NCBI RefSeq assembly: GCF_003336755.1 | Contig: NZ_QMDI01000005.1 | Location: 248,001 to 312,000 of the forward strand | Source of the DNA: Elioraea thermophila (ex Habib et al. 2022) | Lineage (GTDB): Bacteria; Pseudomonadota; Alphaproteobacteria; Acetobacterales; Acetobacteraceae | Direction of reading: 5' to 3' | DNA: 64,000 bases | Shown here: positions 10,601-18,063 of the stretch, piece after piece | Layout of the letters: each line of letters opens with the position of its first letter | How positions within the stretch are numbered: position 1 is the first letter of the stretch | Notes under the pieces: generated by a model | The model's input: only the letters and a program-made list of their open reading frames with translations | What the model was told of the DNA's origin: nothing | Database searches by the model: none | Made by a program: the position numbers and the translations under genes

Positions 10601-12795
10601 CGATCATGGTCGCCTCCGAGGAGAAGCTGCGCCAGTTCGGCTTCCCGCCCGACGCCGGCCCGCTCGACATCGCGGCCTTCCGTGCCCGCTTCCACCCCGA
10701 CGACCTTCCGATCATGGAGGAGGCCGGCCGCAGGATCGTCGAGGAGGGGGTGACCGAGACCGCCACGGTGCGCGTCGTCCGCCCTGACGGCACCACCCGG
10801 TGGATCCGTATCGTCGCCGGTCTGGAACGCGACGCCGCGGGCCGCCCGCTCGCTGTCACCGGGCTCTCGCAGGACGTCACCGAAGAGGTCGAAGCGGAAG
10901 AGAGGCTCCGGCGCCAGGAACGGCTGCTCGCCGACGCCGGCCGGGTGGCGCGACTGGGCTTCTGGCGCCGCCGCCTCGACGAGGAGACCATGGAATGGTC
11001 GGACGAGGTGTATCGCCATTGGGGCTTCGTTCCCCGCAGCGTCACGCCCACGCTCGGCCTGATCCGTTCCCGCCTGGTCGCCGAAGATCTCTCGCGTTGG
11101 GAGGAAACACGGGCGAAGCTCGCCGCCAGCGGCGAGACGCAGATGGTCGAGTGCCGCGTGCGTCACGACGACGGCACGATCCGTTGGCTGCGCATCACCG
11201 CCGGTCTCGAGCGCGACCGCGAGGGACGACCGACGGTCTACGGCACGACGCAGGACGTGACGGAGGCCGTGACGGCGAACGAGCGGATCGCGCGCGCGCA
11301 GCTGCAACTGGCCGAGGCGGCGCGTCTCGCCGGCTTGGGCTTCTGGCGACTGCCCGTCGGTTCCGATCGCTTCGAGGTCACCGACATCATCCCGGAACAA
11401 CTGGGTCGCGATCCGACCTCCTTCACCGGCTCGATCGAGACCTACCGGCGGGAGATCTGGCTGGAGGAGGACGCCGAGCTCCTGCTCGCCACCCTCGAGA
11501 AGGTGCGGCAGTCCGGCGAGCCGGCCTTCGTCACCTACCGGGTCCGCCGCCCCGACGGGGCGATCCGCGTGCGCAGCTCGACCGTCGCCCTCGAACGCGC
11601 CGCCGACGGCACCCCGCTCGCGCTTGTCGGCGTCAGCCAGGACGTCACGGAACGGATCGAGCAGCAGCAGCGCCTTGAACGTTCGCAGCGCCTCTCCGCC
11701 CTCGGCGAACTGACGGGCGGCATCGCGCATGACGTCAACAACCTCCTCTCCGTCATCGGTCTCAATCTGGAACTCGTGCGCGAACAGCTGCGCGAGGGCG
11801 AGGCGCAGGAACTCGCGACCGCCGCCCTCGCCGCGGTGGAGAAGGGCGCCAAACTGACCCGCGGCCTGCTCGCTTTCGCCCAACGTCAGCCGTTGCGTCC
11901 GACCGCCGTCCCGCTCGCGCCGCTGCTCGGTGGGCTGGAGACGCTGTTGCGTCGCGCCCTGGGCGGCAGGGTGGAACTGCGGATCTCCCTCGCTCCCGCC
12001 ACCCCGCCTGCTCTCGCCGATGCCGCCCAGCTCGAGAGCGCGCTGGTCAATCTCGTCCTCAACGCACGCGATGCCATGCCGAACGGCGGCACGGTCAGCA
12101 TTTCCGCCGCCGTCGCCACCGAGGCGGAACTCGCTGCCCTCGGCGTCGCCGCGCCGGCGGTGAGGATCGCCGTCGCCGACGATGGCGTCGGCATGACGGC
12201 CGAGGTGCTGGCCCGGGCCTTCGAGCCGTTCTTCACCACCAAGGGTTCGGGCAAGGGCACGGGGCTCGGGCTCGCCATGGTCTATGGCTTCGCCCGCCAA
12301 TCAGGCGGGGAGGTGCGCATCGACAGTGCGCCCGGCAAGGGAACCACGGTCACGCTGTGGCTGCCCGCCGCGGCGTCGCCGCCGGAACGGCAAGACCGCG
12401 GGCAGGCCGACCTCGCCGCCCTCGCTGGCGCCACGGTGCTGATCGTCGAGGACGAACCGCCGCTGCGCGCCGCGATCGAACGCCTGTGCGCCGAGGCCGG
12501 ACTGCGTACCCATGCCGTGGGCGACGGCGACGCCGCGCTCGCGTTGCTGCGCTACGGCGTGACGGTCGATCTCGTGCTGACGGATGTGCGCATGCCCGGC
12601 CGGCTCGACGGCCATGCACTCGCCGCCGAGATCCGCGCCCTCCGGCCGAACCTCCCGATCCTGCTCATGACGGGTTACGACGACACGGGACTCGCCGACA
12701 CCGTCGTGCCCATCCTGCGCAAACCCTTCTCGCGCGACGACCTGCTCGACGCGCTCGCCCGCCTCCTTCGCGAGGCGCGGACACCTGCCTTCTGA
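7678..12795 (+). CDS. Hybrid sensor histidine kinase with eight tandem PAS domains
   Basis: This 1705-residue inner-membrane kinase starts with a membrane helix (about 12-36), a periplasmic sensor region resembling Cache domains (about 40-275) and a second helix (about 277-300). Eight PAS/PAC modules of 125-130 residues follow, recognisable by repeats such as LGFWRRPLD and a PAC end like GVSQDITE; they begin near 8630, 9028, 9406, 9796, 10171, 10558, 10945 and 11323. The HisKA box has His1351 (GGIAHDVNNLL), then an ATPase domain (NLVLNARDAMP, DDGVGM, FEPFFTTK, GTGLGL) and a C-terminal receiver with Asp1636 (LTDVRMPG). The ligands of the PAS series are unknown. It is co-transcribed with the preceding receiver. 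Confidence 0.92.
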   Translation: MTLRPARRLAVLLPWAAAALGGAIVAAVAVALLLELRAALHRTQAEVSALAESAAEAVSRRLEALEYGLSAIAGAVRPERLDDPEHREHLHRLARRTLAVSDGALVFSVFDAVGTLVATSRVPPERMEHVSFADSPAFLTVVRDWRPSLSVSERYTGRLGLAAGRPVIAVGLPVLDPNGAIGAVVSAILPAEGPGSLLPEFTVPEGVSVLLVLTDGTPIGRLPVWTERSSPVARIDAAPDDLVAARAVRGGTSAVVVLRSHGGVLRDWARLAVPVGAAALFFAVALVVLAQRLARTLAKLDRAAGELAAREAEMRRVADSLGIGLWVRRSPQSRTEYFGDFVERLTGKPRTLLESRPNIWRHEVVVPEDRDELKRSYRSADLTRGWQMTYRIFGADGTVRWVEDKAIQLPGPDGRPGPVYGAVTDITEIREARETIARQSRQLEDAKRLAGLCFWRLKPGGDRYEWDEQSYRQFGVDPATFVPTTAATWSLVEDADRPRLLATLARVAETGETESVVFRFRRVSDGALRVRWSLISAERDETGRVVYLNGVSQDITDREALHEALIRRDLQIAEAGRLAGLGFWRRPLDGSGRLEWSPEMFRHVGETPETFTPTLDALRDRVVPADRQALERLPERVLETGAPGQITYRVVDRQGRVRHLWVSMAVERDGDGQPIALYGVALDISDEIEAERRLARQEKQIAEVGRVAGIGFYSRALDGSRFETTAVFRRQHGFPEDYAPSFAEARSRVHPDDLSALQALTARLEAGEETASLTFRLVLPGGNVRRIRLHASLERDETGAAVAINGLTQDVTEEVEARERLERQQGFLEAARKAGRIGFYRRNLDTDLYEWTPDIYEDYGVDPTTFVPTRDKVFAFIHPDDRAEAEAARQRLMAIGESGTLRFRIIRPDGTVRWREAVAKLQRDETGRPVAVVGVTRDITEEVEARAQLVEQAERLRKVERVAKVGFYRRALDGSIMVASEEKLRQFGFPPDAGPLDIAAFRARFHPDDLPIMEEAGRRIVEEGVTETATVRVVRPDGTTRWIRIVAGLERDAAGRPLAVTGLSQDVTEEVEAEERLRRQERLLADAGRVARLGFWRRRLDEETMEWSDEVYRHWGFVPRSVTPTLGLIRSRLVAEDLSRWEETRAKLAASGETQMVECRVRHDDGTIRWLRITAGLERDREGRPTVYGTTQDVTEAVTANERIARAQLQLAEAARLAGLGFWRLPVGSDRFEVTDIIPEQLGRDPTSFTGSIETYRREIWLEEDAELLLATLEKVRQSGEPAFVTYRVRRPDGAIRVRSSTVALERAADGTPLALVGVSQDVTERIEQQQRLERSQRLSALGELTGGIAHDVNNLLSVIGLNLELVREQLREGEAQELATAALAAVEKGAKLTRGLLAFAQRQPLRPTAVPLAPLLGGLETLLRRALGGRVELRISLAPATPPALADAAQLESALVNLVLNARDAMPNGGTVSISAAVATEAELAALGVAAPAVRIAVADDGVGMTAEVLARAFEPFFTTKGSGKGTGLGLAMVYGFARQSGGEVRIDSAPGKGTTVTLWLPAAASPPERQDRGQADLAALAGATVLIVEDEPPLRAAIERLCAEAGLRTHAVGDGDAALALLRYGVTVDLVLTDVRMPGRLDGHALAAEIRALRPNLPILLMTGYDDTGLADTVVPILRKPFSRDDLLDALARLLREARTPAF

Positions 12796-12823
12796 CCCCG
12801 TGCCTCTCGGGGGAAATCGCTCC

Positions 12824-12837
12824 TTGACCTTGCTCAA
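12824..12837 (+). promoter_or_regulatory. FNR/FixK-type anaerobox upstream of hemN
   Basis: TTGACCTTGCTCAA matches the core TTGA-N6-TCAA of FNR/FixK/Crp-family binding sites. It lies about 40 bases before the hemN start codon. hemN is a classic FnrL/FixK target in alphaproteobacteria, so the site fits low-oxygen induction. The regulator gene is not in the window. Confidence 0.65.
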
Positions 12838-12876
12838 TGCACCGGGCGTGACGTCGGGTCGACACTGCGTCCCGCC

Positions 12877-14232
12877 ATGGTCGACGACGCCACCCTCATC
12901 GCCCGGTGGGACGGCAGGCTGCCGCGCTACACGTCCTATCCGACGGCGGTGCAGTTCCACCCCGGCATCACCGAGGCGACCGTCCGCGGTTGGCTCGCCG
13001 CCCTGCCGGCCGACGAGCCCCTCTCCCTCTACCTCCATGTGCCGTTCTGCCGGCGCATGTGCTGGTATTGCGGCTGCACGACCGTGGTGGCGAACGGCTC
13101 CGCCCCCGTCGAAACCTACGTCGAGGATCTGATCACCGAGATCGCGCTCTGGCGGGAGGCGATCGGGCGGGCGCAGCGGGTGACCCGCATTCACTGGGGC
13201 GGCGGCACGCCGTCGATTGTCGGCCCCGTGGGATGGCGCAAGGTCAACGCCGCCCTGCGCTCCGCCTTCGCCGTCGATCCGGACGCCGAGATCGCGGTCG
13301 AACTCGACCCGCGCACCCTGACCAACGCGATGATCCGCGCGCTCGCCGAGACGGGAGTGACGCGAGCCTCGCTCGGCGTGCAGGACTTCGACCCCGTGGT
13401 GCAGAAGGCGGTGAACCGGGTGCAGCCGTTCGAGCTCGTCGCCGACTGCGTCGCGCGGCTGCGCGGGGCGCGCATCGAGCGAATCAATTTCGACCTGATG
13501 TACGGCCTGCCGCACCAGACCGAGCTCTCCGTCGCGCGCACCGCCCGCCAGGCGCTGTCGCTGAACCCCAATCGGGTGGCGATTTTCGGCTACGCACATG
13601 TACCGTGGATGCGCCGCCACCAGCGTCTGATCCACGAGGAGGACCTGCCCGACGCGCCGGAGCGCCTTGCGCAGTTCCGCGCCGCGCTGGCCGTATTTAC
13701 CGCCGCCGGCTACGTCGCGATCGGGCTCGATCATGCCGCCCGGCCCGACGATCCGCTCGCTGTCGCGCTCGCCGAACGTCGCCTTAGGCGCAACTTCCAG
13801 GGCTACACGGACGATACCGCCCCCACGCTGATCGGCATCGGGGCGTCGGCGATCTCCTCCTTCGCCCAGGGCCACGCGCAGAACGCGGCGAGCGTGCCGC
13901 CGTGGCGAGAGGCGATCCGATCGGGGCGGCTCGCCATCGTGCGCGGCATCGAGCCCGATGCAGACGATCGGCTGCGCGCGCTGCTGATCGAGCGGCTGAT
14001 GTGTTCGCTTGCGCTCGACATCGGGGCCGCCTGCCGCGAGCACGGCGTCGATCCGCGGCGGTTCGCCGACGTGTTGCCGCGCTTCGATGCCATGGCGGCA
14101 GACGGGCTCGTCGAGCGCGAAGGGTGGCGGGTCGCCGTCACCCCGCACGGGCGGCCCTTCCTGCGCGCCGTCGCCGCGGTGTTCGATCGCCATCTGGACC
14201 CCTCCGCCGGCCGACACGCCCGCGCGGTGTGA
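12877..14232 (+). CDS. hemN: Oxygen-independent coproporphyrinogen III dehydrogenase
   Basis: This 451-residue radical-SAM enzyme oxidatively decarboxylates coproporphyrinogen III to protoporphyrinogen IX for anaerobic heme synthesis. The cluster motif CRRMCWYCGC holds Cys58, Cys62, Cys65 and Cys67, including the CxC extension typical of HemN. HWGGGTPS and GVQDFDP are conserved HemN segments, YRRFNFQGY-like residues appear as RRNFQGYTDD, and the C-terminal HemN domain is complete. Length fits genuine HemN rather than the shorter HemW. The 81-base upstream gap carries an FNR-type box. A clear ribosome site is not visible. Confidence 0.95.
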   Translation: MVDDATLIARWDGRLPRYTSYPTAVQFHPGITEATVRGWLAALPADEPLSLYLHVPFCRRMCWYCGCTTVVANGSAPVETYVEDLITEIALWREAIGRAQRVTRIHWGGGTPSIVGPVGWRKVNAALRSAFAVDPDAEIAVELDPRTLTNAMIRALAETGVTRASLGVQDFDPVVQKAVNRVQPFELVADCVARLRGARIERINFDLMYGLPHQTELSVARTARQALSLNPNRVAIFGYAHVPWMRRHQRLIHEEDLPDAPERLAQFRAALAVFTAAGYVAIGLDHAARPDDPLAVALAERRLRRNFQGYTDDTAPTLIGIGASAISSFAQGHAQNAASVPPWREAIRSGRLAIVRGIEPDADDRLRALLIERLMCSLALDIGAACREHGVDPRRFADVLPRFDAMAADGLVEREGWRVAVTPHGRPFLRAVAAVFDRHLDPSAGRHARAV

Positions 14233-14287
14233 GGCGATCCACGTCGCGCGATTGCGCGCCGGTCTGCTGCCCGGCTAGGCGTGACGC

Positions 14288-15217
14288 ATGCGTCGCGCCG
14301 TCCTTTTCGCCCTCGGCGGCCTCCTACTCGCCCTCGCCCTCGTTGCGGCCTGGGCCTGGCAGCCCGATCGCGACCGCGCCGTGCTCGAGGCGCGCCACGC
14401 CCGCGGGCCGGAGGATTTCGTCGCCGTCGCGGGCTTGCGTCTTCACCTGCGCGACGAAGGTCCGCGCGACGCACAAGCGGTGATCCTGCTGCACGGCTTC
14501 GGCGCGTCGCTGCACACCTGGGACGGCTGGGCCGGCCTGCTCGCGGATCGATTCCGCATCATCCGCTTCGACCTGCCGGGCTTCGGGCTCACCGGCCCCG
14601 ATCCGACCGGCGACTACGGCGATGCGCGCGCACATGCGGTTCTCGTTGCGGTAATGGATCGTCTCGGCATCGGCCGCGCCTCGCTGATCGGCTCCTCGAT
14701 GGGTGGGCGGATCGCCTGGTCCTTCGCCGCCGCCCATCCCGAACGGGTCGATCGTCTCGTGCTTGTCGCGCCGGACGGGTTCGAGAGCCCGGGCCGCACC
14801 TATGGCGTGCCGACTCGCGTGCCCCCGTTCGCGCGGCTGCTGCCGTACTTCATGCCGGAGGCGCAGGTGCGCTGGTCGCTGGCCGGTGCGTATGGCGACG
14901 CGTCGCGCATGACCGAGGAGGTGGTGCGACGCACGCACGAGATGCTGATCGCGCCGGGCGTGCGGCGAGCGATCCTCGATCGCATCGCGGGCCATGTGCT
15001 GCATCCGCCGGAGGAGCGGCTGCGGTCGATCACCGCACCCGTGCTCGTGCTGTGGGGGGAGAAGGACCGCGCGATTCCGGCCGCGCGGGCGGAGGACTAT
15101 CGCGCCAATTTGCGCGACGTCCGGGTGGTGGTGTTTCCGGGCCTCGGCCATCTGCCGTTCGAGGAAGATCCCTCAGGCACGGTCGCGCTGGTGCGGTCGT
15201 TCCTCGACGGCAACTGA
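14288..15217 (+). CDS. Alpha/beta hydrolase, membrane-anchored or exported
   Basis: This 309-residue alpha/beta-hydrolase begins with a hydrophobic segment (about 3-24), an uncleaved anchor or signal peptide, so it should act outside the cytoplasm. The oxyanion stretch is LLHGFGAS, the nucleophile elbow is GSSMGG, the acid lies in WGEKDRAIP and the catalytic His in PGLGHLPFEE. The layout resembles MhpC-like esterases. The substrate is unknown. It starts 55 bases after hemN in the same direction and may share its transcript. Confidence 0.8.
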   Translation: MRRAVLFALGGLLLALALVAAWAWQPDRDRAVLEARHARGPEDFVAVAGLRLHLRDEGPRDAQAVILLHGFGASLHTWDGWAGLLADRFRIIRFDLPGFGLTGPDPTGDYGDARAHAVLVAVMDRLGIGRASLIGSSMGGRIAWSFAAAHPERVDRLVLVAPDGFESPGRTYGVPTRVPPFARLLPYFMPEAQVRWSLAGAYGDASRMTEEVVRRTHEMLIAPGVRRAILDRIAGHVLHPPEERLRSITAPVLVLWGEKDRAIPAARAEDYRANLRDVRVVVFPGLGHLPFEEDPSGTVALVRSFLDGN

Positions 15218-15247
15218 GGCGCGATCCCGTCCTTGTTCCTCGCGTGC

Positions 15248-15820
15248 TCAGACGCGGCGGCGGCGCAGCAAGAGGTGCACAGCCCCGACATTGCCGCCCT
15301 GCGGATGCGCAAGCGCCAGGATCAGCCCGCGAAGTTCCGGTGCGTTGAGCCAGTGTGGGAGTTCGCGCCGCAGCACCCCGCCCGCCTCGCCGGCCCCCTT
15401 GCCGGTGACGATGGCGATGCAGCGCAGGCCCGCCGCGTGGGCGGCGAGCACGAAGGCGCGCACCTCGGCATGCGCTTCCGCCGCCCTCTTGCCGTGCAGG
15501 TCGAGCGTACGCTCGGGCCGAAGCCGGCCGCGGCGCAAATCCTCCCACCTGCGGCGATCGAGCCCCGCCGGCATGACGGTCGGCGAGAGGTCGGGCAGCG
15601 GCGGGGGGAGGGGCGGGACCGCCCGTTGGGGTGGCGGCGATGCAGCCGGTGCCGGTTCACCTACCCGTTCCGTGGTCGGATCGGTCGCCGCGGCCTCCTC
15701 GGGGCGGATGGGCACGATCCCCGCCCGGGCGACGAAGGCGCGCCAGAGCGCCTCCTCTTCCGCCGTCACCGCGCGGCGGCGACGCGCAGGCGGAATGCGC
15801 CCGCGCGGCGGGCGACTCAT
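15248..15820 (-). CDS. Smr-domain protein
   Basis: This 190-residue protein has a charged, proline-rich N-terminal half and a C-terminal Smr domain: LDLHGKRAAEAHAEV, then VTGKGAGEAGGVLRRELPHWL and VGAVHLLLRRR. Smr domains are DNA or RNA nickases found at the end of MutS2 or alone, as here. DLHG is intact and the usual TGxG loop is TGKG. Its ATG overlaps the lutC stop by four bases, so it is translated from the lutBC transcript. No lactate-related role is known for this domain. Confidence 0.8.
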   Translation of the reverse strand: MSRPPRGRIPPARRRRAVTAEEEALWRAFVARAGIVPIRPEEAAATDPTTERVGEPAPAASPPPQRAVPPLPPPLPDLSPTVMPAGLDRRRWEDLRRGRLRPERTLDLHGKRAAEAHAEVRAFVLAAHAAGLRCIAIVTGKGAGEAGGVLRRELPHWLNAPELRGLILALAHPQGGNVGAVHLLLRRRRV

Positions 15821-16536
15821 CCCTCGTCCTCGAGCAGGATCACGTGCAGGCTGCGGGGCCCGTGCGCGCCGAGCTCCAAGGTCTGCTCGATGTCGGCGGA
15901 GCGGGAAGGCCCCGTCACCAGCATCACCGTGCGCGGCATCACGCGGCGCCCCGCGGGCAGCGCCTCGTCCACCCGTCCCCGCTCAGCCCGCAGCAGGTCC
16001 CAGGCCTCCTCGAAGGCACCGACGATGCGGCTCGCGCGCAGCAGCACGAGATGCGCCTCGGGCAGCAGGTTGAGCGTCGTCGGGTGGTCGGGACCCGACG
16101 TCAGCACGAGGGTTCCGGTTTCCGCCACGGCGGCGAAACAGGCGGTGAGCGAGGCGGCATCATCGGGCTCGGCGCGGCCGAACCGGACGGCGAGCGAGGG
16201 GCGGTCGGCCCAGGGCAGCGCCAGCAGATCCGGGTGCGGGGCGGCGGCAAGCCGGGCGGGCAGATTGCGGGCGGCAAGCCAGGCGGCGACGTGGCCAGGC
16301 ACCGCCGCGGCGTCGGCGAGCCGCGCCACAGTGCCGAACTCCTGCTCGAGATTGGCGACGAAACGATCGATCAGCGCCGCACGTTCGCCCTTCGCGCGTT
16401 CCGGGATCAGCCCGCGCGGGGGATTGGCGAGTCGCGCCCGCACGGCTTCGGCGCGCGCGCCATCGTCGCGATCCCGCGGCAGCCCGGCGCGAATTCGGCC
16501 GAGGATGCGCGCCCGTGCCTCGGCAGCGGTGCTCAT
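15817..16536 (-). CDS. lutC: Lactate utilization protein C (LUD domain)
   Basis: This 239-residue LUD-domain protein is the small subunit of the LutABC L-lactate oxidase system. Conserved stretches are ETGTLVLTSGPDHPTTLNLLPE and VTGPSRSADIEQTLELGAHGP, the usual LutC C-terminus. It starts five bases after lutB and overlaps smr by an ATGA. No lutA is next to the pair, which is unusual for the family. Confidence 0.88.
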   Translation of the reverse strand: MSTAAEARARILGRIRAGLPRDRDDGARAEAVRARLANPPRGLIPERAKGERAALIDRFVANLEQEFGTVARLADAAAVPGHVAAWLAARNLPARLAAAPHPDLLALPWADRPSLAVRFGRAEPDDAASLTACFAAVAETGTLVLTSGPDHPTTLNLLPEAHLVLLRASRIVGAFEEAWDLLRAERGRVDEALPAGRRVMPRTVMLVTGPSRSADIEQTLELGAHGPRSLHVILLEDEG

Positions 16537-16541
16537 CGCCC

Positions 16542-17963
16542 TCAAACCTGCCCGCCGCGGCGTGCGTAGCGCGCCTGGAACGTTTCGCCCTCGGGGGCGG
16601 GAAAGTCCCGCCCCCCCGTCCAGCCGCCGGCGAGCGGAAGAGCGGCGAAACGTCCCTTCCGCCGGCCGAAGGCACCAAGCACGCCGACCGCAAGCCGGGT
16701 GGCGAGGCGATAGAGGGCGGGGCGGCGAGCAAAGAACGCCCAGGCGGCGAGCCCGGCCCGTTCCGCACGCGGAGGGAGGTGGCGTTCGAAGGCGCGTTCG
16801 CGCCAATGCCGCATCATCTTGGTCAGCGGGATCTTCATCGGACAGACGGTTTCGCAGCGCCCGCAGAAGGTGGAGGCGTTGGGCAGATGGCGGGCCTGAT
16901 CGACCCCGATCAGCGACGGCGTCAGCACCGCGCCCATCGGTCCGGGATAGACCCACCCGTAGGCGTGGCCGCCGACCGAACCGTAGACCGGGCAGTGGTT
17001 CATGCAGGCCGCGCAACGGATGCAGCGGAGCATGTCCTGGAACTCGGTGCCGATCATGGCGGACCGCCCGTTGTCGAGCAGCACGACGTGATACTCGGCC
17101 GGTCCGTCGGCGTCCTCCGCCCGCCGCGGGCCGGTGGAGAACGTGGTGTACACCGACATGTCCTGACCGGTGGCGGAGCGGGCGAGCAGGCGGAGAATGG
17201 TGCAGGCGTCCTCCAGCGTGGGGACGAGCTTCTCGATCGAGGCAAGCACGACGTGCACGCGGGGCAAGGTTTGCGTCAGGTCGCCGTTGCCCTCGTTCGT
17301 CACGATGACGGAACTGCCGGTCTCGGCGATCAGCAGGTTCGCCCCCGTGATGCCGACATCGGCGGCGAGGAAGCGGCCGCGCAACACGGTGCGCGCCTCG
17401 GCGAGCAGGTCGCGCCGTTCGGCAAGCGGGCGATCCGCCGGCAGGCCGGCGTGCTTCTCGCGGAAGGCCGCGATCCAGTCCTCGCGATTGAGATGGAAGG
17501 CAGGCGCGATGATGTGCGAAGGGGGTTCCCGCCGCAGCTGGATGATGTATTCGCCGAGATCGGTCTCGACGGGGGTGATGCCATTCGCTTCGAGGTGATC
17601 GTTCAGCGCGATCTCCTCGGCGATCATCGACTTGCCCTTGGTCACCGTGCGCGCGCCGACGCGGCGGCAAATCTCGAGCACGATCCGCCGTGCGTCCTCC
17701 GCCGTCTCGGCCCAGTGCACCTGCCCTCCTTGCGCCTCGACCGCCTGGGCGTAGGCCTCGAGGTAAAGGTCGAGATGGGCCAAGGTATGGTTCTTGATGT
17801 CGCGGGCGGCGTCGCGCAGCGCCTCGAACTCGGGCAGGCCCGCATAGGCCTTGGCCCGCTTGCCCTGAAAGCGCGGGCGCGTGGCGGCAAGCGCCTTCTG
17901 CAGCCCGGCATCGGCCAGCGCGCGGGCGGCGTTTTCCGTGAAGGCGGGGCTGGTGGCGAGCAT
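16542..17963 (-). CDS. lutB: Lactate utilization iron-sulfur protein B
   Basis: This 473-residue LutB-family ferredoxin-like protein has a LUD domain in its first ~300 residues and two 4Fe-4S motifs: CIRCAACMNHCPVYG and CGRCETVCPMKIP. Other landmarks are TKGKSMIAEEI and ETGSSVIVTNEGNGD. It would pass electrons from lactate oxidation to the membrane quinone pool. I chose ATG 17963, which has a purine-rich ribosome site (GGGAGG) a few bases upstream, over a longer frame reaching 18023. The gene sits 100 bases downstream of dnaA on the same strand. The C-terminal coding region contains a perfect 10-bp hairpin at 16593-16615. Confidence 0.9.
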   Translation of the reverse strand: MLATSPAFTENAARALADAGLQKALAATRPRFQGKRAKAYAGLPEFEALRDAARDIKNHTLAHLDLYLEAYAQAVEAQGGQVHWAETAEDARRIVLEICRRVGARTVTKGKSMIAEEIALNDHLEANGITPVETDLGEYIIQLRREPPSHIIAPAFHLNREDWIAAFREKHAGLPADRPLAERRDLLAEARTVLRGRFLAADVGITGANLLIAETGSSVIVTNEGNGDLTQTLPRVHVVLASIEKLVPTLEDACTILRLLARSATGQDMSVYTTFSTGPRRAEDADGPAEYHVVLLDNGRSAMIGTEFQDMLRCIRCAACMNHCPVYGSVGGHAYGWVYPGPMGAVLTPSLIGVDQARHLPNASTFCGRCETVCPMKIPLTKMMRHWRERAFERHLPPRAERAGLAAWAFFARRPALYRLATRLAVGVLGAFGRRKGRFAALPLAGGWTGGRDFPAPEGETFQARYARRGGQV

Positions 17964-18063
17964 GCCGGCGAACCTCCCTCGACGCCCGCAATGTAGCCGT
18001 TCGCGCGGGAAATGCAGCCCCACCGCCGGGCGCGACCGTCCGTCGCGTGCCCGCCGAACGCGC

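Noticed and set aside
9448-12300. 950-codon frame opposite the PAS kinase
   Set aside because: The plus strand has eight PAS domains, HisKA, ATPase and receiver motifs; the reverse frame has no recognisable domain and repeats only because the PAS modules repeat.
16593-16615. Perfect 10-bp hairpin (GGGGGCGGGA / TCCCGCCCCC) taken as a terminator or third copy of the palindrome family
   Set aside because: It lies inside the lutB coding region and its sequence does not match the GGGGGAC-CGCG core; it may arise by chance in this GC-rich DNA.
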